Origin: an uncultured Eggerthella sp.
GTDB lineage: Bacteria > Actinomycetota > Coriobacteriia > Coriobacteriales > Eggerthellaceae
Reading direction: 5' to 3'
Length of the DNA stretch: 10,392 nt
Assembly: GCA_902470405.1 (NCBI GenBank)
Contig: CABRGJ010000010.1
Coordinates: 1 to 10,392, forward strand
Every line of letters starts with the position of its first letter. The first letter of the stretch is position 1. The notes beneath the pieces were generated by a model. That model was not told the DNA's origin, did not search any database, and was given only the letters and a program-made list of their open reading frames with translations. This document shows, one piece after another, positions 7,342-10,392 of the stretch. Position numbers and translations under genes: made by a program.

Positions 7342-8001
7342 CTAATTCTGCATGTACTTCGAGATCTCAGGGATCATGCCGTGACGAAGCGCCACAAGAA
7401 CGGTATCTCCGTGATAGAGAACGCTGCTGGATGTAGGGATGGAACTGACCACGCCATCGGCGCGCTCGAACGCGCATACCCGGATCTTATGGCGTTTTTC
7501 CAGGTCGCTTACTTTAATGTAATCTGAACGATGCTGTGACAGGTCGAGCGCAAACTGCACGACCTCGCAGTCGCCGAGCGTGGTGATATGATCGCCCAAA
7601 CCAGAAGTGATCTTCGAGAATATCTCTTCTGCAACAAGTGCCGTACCACACACATAATCGATACCAAGCTGCAGATAGGCGCGTTCATGCCCCGTGTTGT
7701 AGAGACGCGCGACCGCATTAGGCACATCATAGAGACGCCTTGCGATCTCGACCACCATAAGATTCACATTGTCGCTTTGGGTAACTGCCGCAAGAAAGTC
7801 GCATTCTTCGATACCAGCTTTCACGAGCACTTCTTCATCATAGCCAGCGCCCGCATACGTAGCGCCGTTGAAATCGCGACCGAGGGAAGCGAACGCACGC
7901 GGATCCTTGTCGATCACGCATACGTTGTTGTCATAATTTGAGAGCATGAGCGCAAGACGAGAACCAACGCGGCCACAGCCAACGACGATGATGTTGCTCA
8001 T
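7342..8001 (-). CDS. trkA: TrkA/Ktr-type potassium uptake regulatory protein (RCK), first of pair
   Basis: A 219-residue RCK protein, paralogous to the next gene. RCK_N begins IIVVGCGRVGSRLA (Gly-rich loop 8-13) with Asp31 ending strand two, giving a dinucleotide-binding Rossmann fold. It continues with the LAAVTQSDNVNLMVVEIARR pattern typical of TrkA. RCK_C (about 135-219) carries a more divergent ending, VLYHGDTVLVAL. The start ATG 8001 has GAAGGGGG about 11 nt upstream, a longer than usual spacing. A candidate -10 (TATAAA) lies about 30 nt upstream, just past the terminator of the preceding gene, so the pair likely forms its own two-gene operon. The role is binding nucleotides (NAD(H), ATP or possibly c-di-AMP, by family) to gate a K+ channel subunit encoded elsewhere. 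Confidence 0.93.
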   Translation of the reverse strand: MSNIIVVGCGRVGSRLALMLSNYDNNVCVIDKDPRAFASLGRDFNGATYAGAGYDEEVLVKAGIEECDFLAAVTQSDNVNLMVVEIARRLYDVPNAVARLYNTGHERAYLQLGIDYVCGTALVAEEIFSKITSGLGDHITTLGDCEVVQFALDLSQHRSDYIKVSDLEKRHKIRVCAFERADGVVSSIPTSSSVLYHGDTVLVALRHGMIPEISKYMQN

Positions 8002-8029
8002 ACGCGATCTTGCCCCCTTCTCATACCAG

Positions 8030-8035
8030 TTTATA
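8030..8035 (-). promoter_or_regulatory. Candidate -10 for the RCK/TrkA operon
   Basis: TATAAA on the minus strand, 29 nt upstream of the first RCK start and 25 nt downstream of the preceding terminator. Transcription from about 8023 would give a short leader holding only the GAAGGGGG ribosome binding site. No clear -35 at standard spacing (TTGTAT is 13 nt away). Confidence 0.4.
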
Positions 8036-8054
8036 CAGCATATGAATCATACAA

Positions 8055-8078
8055 CAGAAAACGCCCGAAGCGGGCGTT
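8055..8078 (-). terminator. Intrinsic terminator of the RlpA-like gene
   Basis: On the minus strand AACGCCCG, loop CTT, CGGGCGTT (8078 to 8060), followed by TTCTGTTG so that the transcript ends in GUUUUCUGUU. An 8-bp GC-rich stem with a U-rich tail 27 nt after the stop codon makes this the clearest terminator in the window. Confidence 0.88.
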
Positions 8079-8104
8079 CAGCTGAAAATGATGTTCTGTC
8101 GATC

Positions 8105-8881
8105 CTAGAGGAAGCGATAGTGGATCGTGCGCGTTCCCCAGTCGCTCGGCGAATCGGCACCAAGCGCGTGATAGACGCCAGGAGCCAGGTCGAGGCAACG
8201 GCCATATTTGCCGAACCCGCCCGTATCGGTGACAGTGGCGACGACCACCTTGTCGCCGTAGCAGATCTCGACAACACGACCGAGCAAGTAGGACTGGTTC
8301 GCCGGAACAGCGACCGTGACGCTTCCTTCATTGATGTCACGGCCTGAGGCCGTGGTGGATACGCCAAAAGTGCCATTACCATTGTCGTTCGTAGCGACGT
8401 TGTAGGCAGAGGCAACGCCAGAAGACCAAGTGCCGTCAGAGAAATCGGGGATGAGGCGTGGTGCGGTGGGCAGCGGGTCGATCGTGCAGACCTGCTTGGC
8501 CTTTTCGACCGCTTCAGGATTGGAATAATCGACCGCGACCGCAGCAATGACCGGATCGGGGTCTTTCACCGTGATGGAGCGCTGAGCACCGTCGGAAGGA
8601 TCGAGCGCTTCAGAGGGAGTTGCATCATCGCTTGCTTGTTGCGATGTCACACCCAAACGAGCTTTAGCGTCGATAGCAGAAGAAGCGTTCGAGGACTGAG
8701 CTTGTCCGATGCCGATTGTAGAGGAATCGACCTCTCCATAACCTTGCGCCTGAGTGGCTGCAAAGAAAGAAATAATGCCGGCAACTGCGAGCATTATCAC
8801 ACCGAAAAGGACGAAACGGGAAAGCACATTCCCATTCCTTCTATGTGTTTTGGCTGCTGCCAAAAAGCCTCCAATGGACAC
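8105..8881 (-). CDS. Secreted RlpA-like double-psi beta-barrel protein
   Basis: A 258-residue exported protein. A hydrophobic helix (about 22-44, FVLFGVIMLAVAGIISFFAA) is a signal peptide or anchor. A Ser/Ala/Asp/Gln-rich linker (about 45-150) follows. The C-terminal domain (about 153-258) matches the RlpA/3D double-psi barrel layout: GVASAYN, TTASGRDINEGSVTVAVP, LLGRVVEICYGDKVVVATVTDTGGF and RCLDLAPGVYHALG, with Asp219 and Asp231 at the conserved acidic positions. Relatives bind or cleave peptidoglycan; activity is not shown here, and the usual DRGPF is replaced by DTGGF. Cys132, Cys207 and Cys229 could form a disulfide. GTG 8881 has AAGGA 6 nt upstream. A second GTG at 8827 (AGAAGG upstream) would give a more compact signal peptide. 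It has its own promoter and terminator. Confidence 0.85.
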   Translation of the reverse strand: MSIGGFLAAAKTHRRNGNVLSRFVLFGVIMLAVAGIISFFAATQAQGYGEVDSSTIGIGQAQSSNASSAIDAKARLGVTSQQASDDATPSEALDPSDGAQRSITVKDPDPVIAAVAVDYSNPEAVEKAKQVCTIDPLPTAPRLIPDFSDGTWSSGVASAYNVATNDNGNGTFGVSTTASGRDINEGSVTVAVPANQSYLLGRVVEICYGDKVVVATVTDTGGFGKYGRCLDLAPGVYHALGADSPSDWGTRTIHYRFL

Positions 8882-8883
8882 AA

Positions 8884-8898
8884 CAGGTCCTTAACCTG
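8884..8898 (-). promoter_or_regulatory. Hairpin masking the ribosome binding site of the RlpA-like gene
   Basis: On the minus strand CAGGT, TAAGG, ACCTG forms a 5-bp stem whose loop and first stem base contain the AAGGA ribosome binding site of the GTG start at 8881. Further up the leader, ATGCAGT and ACTGCAT (8935-8941 and 8964-8970) form a 7-bp inverted repeat 22 nt apart. This suggests translation control by RNA structure; it matches no riboswitch class I recognise. Confidence 0.35.
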
Positions 8899-8992
8899 CA
8901 GGGGCGTGAACGCTTGCAAGAAACCCGTTTGCTTATGCAGTTGAATAGGATTGGAGTGCGATTACTGCATCAACACTTAAGAGCGTAGGAGA

Positions 8993-9021
8993 ATTATACC
9001 CTTATGGAAACCAAAGAACAA
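8993..9021 (-). promoter_or_regulatory. Sigma-70-type promoter of the RlpA-like gene
   Basis: On the minus strand -35 TTGTTC (9021-9016), a 17-nt spacer and a consensus -10 TATAAT (8998-8993). Transcription would start near 8986, about 105 nt before the GTG start. This is the best promoter in the window. The rest of the gap 8882-9100 holds no credible gene, and I see no terminator for the PspC gene there. Confidence 0.7.
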
Positions 9022-9100
9022 CTTGAGGACAACGGCGAACGGTCACGAGAACATAGATCATTCACAGGTTCCAGGCACAACGGCAATAGAAGCGAACGCG

Positions 9101-9922
9101 CTAGGAAGGGATGCCCGCAATGCCGACCACCGTAGAGAAGAGGCCAAGATCATAAAGTGAAACGATGATATCCATGAAGATGAGAAGGACCGAAAAAAGA
9201 TAACACGCAGCATTCTCGAACACGAGTGCAGCAATAAGAAAAATGAGGGCAACGAGCCAGGTCAAAAACGTAGAGCCCGCTAACAGGCCCATGCTTTCGT
9301 AATTCACGATACCCATGGTGAAGGAAAGCGCGATGGCACATACCTCAAAGCACAAGGCCACGATGCAAGCACGCACCACCAACGAATGACTCGAATTCGG
9401 CATCATGAACAGAAAAACACCGAGCGGTATGAGATAGAGCGGTATAAACGATACGAAATCGTTACTTTCCGCAACCCCTGCAGCAACTATGCCGATCAAG
9501 GTGACCAAGATACAGAGCAAAACGAAGGATATAAGGGGGATCTGAAGGTCGTTGAAGATCCTACTCAATAAAGAAGCGCGCGGGGCAGGAAGCGATTCTT
9601 CTTCATGTGCGAGACCTTCTGGGCGTACCGTTTGCGCCGCGCCATCATCGAACGTGATGACCTTGTCGAAATATTCCGAACGAACAGAACTCGGCACCAC
9701 GTCAACGAATCCGCTTTGCGAGACCCTGACGGGCAAAACCGTCCATAACGCAAGGTAGACAAACGAGACGAGGCCGAGCGTCATGACGAATGCAACGATC
9801 GCAGCGACTCGCGCCAGTATCAGATCGACATCGAGGCGCTCTGCGATCCCGGCACATACACCAGCAATAATCGCATGCTTTGGATCGCGATAGAGAGTCT
9901 TCTTGTATGCTTCACTTGCCAT
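9101..9922 (-). CDS. PspC-domain multi-pass membrane protein
   Basis: A 273-residue inner-membrane protein. The N-terminal PspC domain (about 6-66) is recognisable from KKTLYRDPKHAIIAGVCAGIAERLDVDLILARVAA and the amphipathic/membrane helix that ends in YLALWTVLPV. A hydrophilic, partly acidic linker (about 68-125) follows. Then come about five further membrane helices (roughly 128-150, 158-174, 182-203, 213-234, 238-260). PspC domains take part in envelope-stress sensing in the phage-shock response and occur fused to varied membrane modules in Gram-positive bacteria. The role of this C-terminal module is not known to me. The start ATG 9922 lacks a clear ribosome binding site. It lies 48 nt downstream of the hemolysin III-like gene, so translation may depend on co-transcription with it. 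No PspA or PspB gene is in the window. Confidence 0.87.
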   Translation of the reverse strand: MASEAYKKTLYRDPKHAIIAGVCAGIAERLDVDLILARVAAIVAFVMTLGLVSFVYLALWTVLPVRVSQSGFVDVVPSSVRSEYFDKVITFDDGAAQTVRPEGLAHEEESLPAPRASLLSRIFNDLQIPLISFVLLCILVTLIGIVAAGVAESNDFVSFIPLYLIPLGVFLFMMPNSSHSLVVRACIVALCFEVCAIALSFTMGIVNYESMGLLAGSTFLTWLVALIFLIAALVFENAACYLFSVLLIFMDIIVSLYDLGLFSTVVGIAGIPS

Positions 9923-9970
9923 GATGAACCGTCAGACGTTCGAATCGGATACGTTGCCTTGAGGCATGCA

Positions 9971-10392
9971 CTAGAGGATGAAGAGGTAGATCGAGAAGAA
10001 CTGGAACACCGAACCAGCCAATACCCACAGATGGAAGACCGAGTGCATAAACTTCTTCTTTTTCGTGAAAATATAGAACACCGCACCGACCGTATAGCAA
10101 AGACCGCCCACAACGAGCAGCCAAAATCCTACAGAATCGAGCAATGACCATAACGCAGGAAGACATACGACGACCGCCCATCCTTGCAAAAGATAGAGAA
10201 TCGCAGAGATCCATCGGGGGCGCTCGACCCAGAACGCTTCAGCCACAACGCCTGCCAATGCTACCACCCAAACGAAAATACACAACGGAATGCCGCTGTT
10301 ATCGATGAGTGTGACCAGGCAAAACGGTGTATAGGTACCCGCGATGTAGAGATAGATTCCGCAGTGGTCGAGAACTTTGAAGACCTTCTTGG
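9971..10392 (-). CDS. Hemolysin III / TrhA-family (PAQR-like) membrane protein, 5'-truncated
   Basis: The open frame enters from the right window edge (first full codon at 10390) and stops at 9971, giving the C-terminal 140 residues of a protein normally about 210-220 long. The visible part starts KKVFKVLDHCGIYLYIAGTYTPF, the family's conserved DHxxIYLxIAGTYTP segment. Several membrane helices follow, a Lys-rich loop (TKKKKF), and the conserved final HSVFHLWVLAGSVFQF helix whose His residues belong to the family's putative metal site. The family (YqfA/TrhA in other bacteria) is linked by the literature to membrane energetics and fluidity; the hemolysin name is historical and does not imply toxicity. 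Its real start lies beyond the window. It precedes the PspC gene on the same strand. Confidence 0.93.
   Translation of the reverse strand, partial: KKVFKVLDHCGIYLYIAGTYTPFCLVTLIDNSGIPLCIFVWVVALAGVVAEAFWVERPRWISAILYLLQGWAVVVCLPALWSLLDSVGFWLLVVGGLCYTVGAVFYIFTKKKKFMHSVFHLWVLAGSVFQFFSIYLFIL

Noticed and set aside
8882..8990. c-di-AMP (ydaO) or cobalamin riboswitch
   Set aside because: The leader is short and I do not see the conserved core sequences of either class.
9004..9135. Small plus-strand ORF of 43 residues starting METKEQLEDN
   Set aside because: AGGAG lies 12 nt from the ATG, which is too far. There is no promoter in that direction, it runs into the 3' end of the convergent PspC gene, and the composition becomes arbitrary. 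Probably chance, though not excluded.

Overview
The window looks like chromosomal DNA from an actinobacterium of the Coriobacteriia type. This rests on moderate GC (a little over half), mostly strong AGGAG-type ribosome binding sites, some GTG starts, and two adjacent single-domain TrkA/RCK proteins as in the actinobacterial CeoB/CeoC pair. The genus cannot be fixed from the sequence alone. Nearly all genes lie on the minus strand. There is no tRNA, rRNA, CRISPR array, IS element or phage gene.

From left to right: (1) the N-terminus of an unrecognised protein (1-147) and purC, SAICAR synthase (203-1078). (2) An OmpR-type response regulator and its membrane sensor kinase (3413 down to 1207), transcribed as one unit. 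(3) The only plus-strand gene (3624-5084), a membrane-anchored or Tat-exported protein of unknown function with a very basic, low-complexity N-terminus. It shares a divergent intergenic region with the two-component operon. (4) A palindromic terminator (5108-5133) separating it from convergent purB (5184-6525). purB carries a 2-nt loss exactly in the catalytic-loop codons, so as given it is split into two frames. (5) A tandem pair of RCK/TrkA potassium-uptake regulators (8001 down to 6662), 8 nt apart. (6) A secreted RlpA-like double-psi beta-barrel protein (8881-8105) with a good promoter, a leader of about 105 nt with two inverted repeats, and a strong terminator. (7) A PspC-domain membrane protein (9922-9101) and, upstream of it and cut by the window edge, a hemolysin III/TrhA-family (PAQR-like) membrane protein (10392-9971).

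Functionally this is an ordinary housekeeping and cell-envelope neighbourhood: two non-adjacent steps of de novo purine synthesis (PurC and PurB act consecutively), envelope sensing, K+ homeostasis, cell-wall remodelling and membrane-stress proteins. I found no convincing novel multi-gene system. The points most worth a second look are the purB frameshift, the structured leader of the RlpA-like gene, the unknown exported protein, and the palindromes next to purC and the two-component operon.
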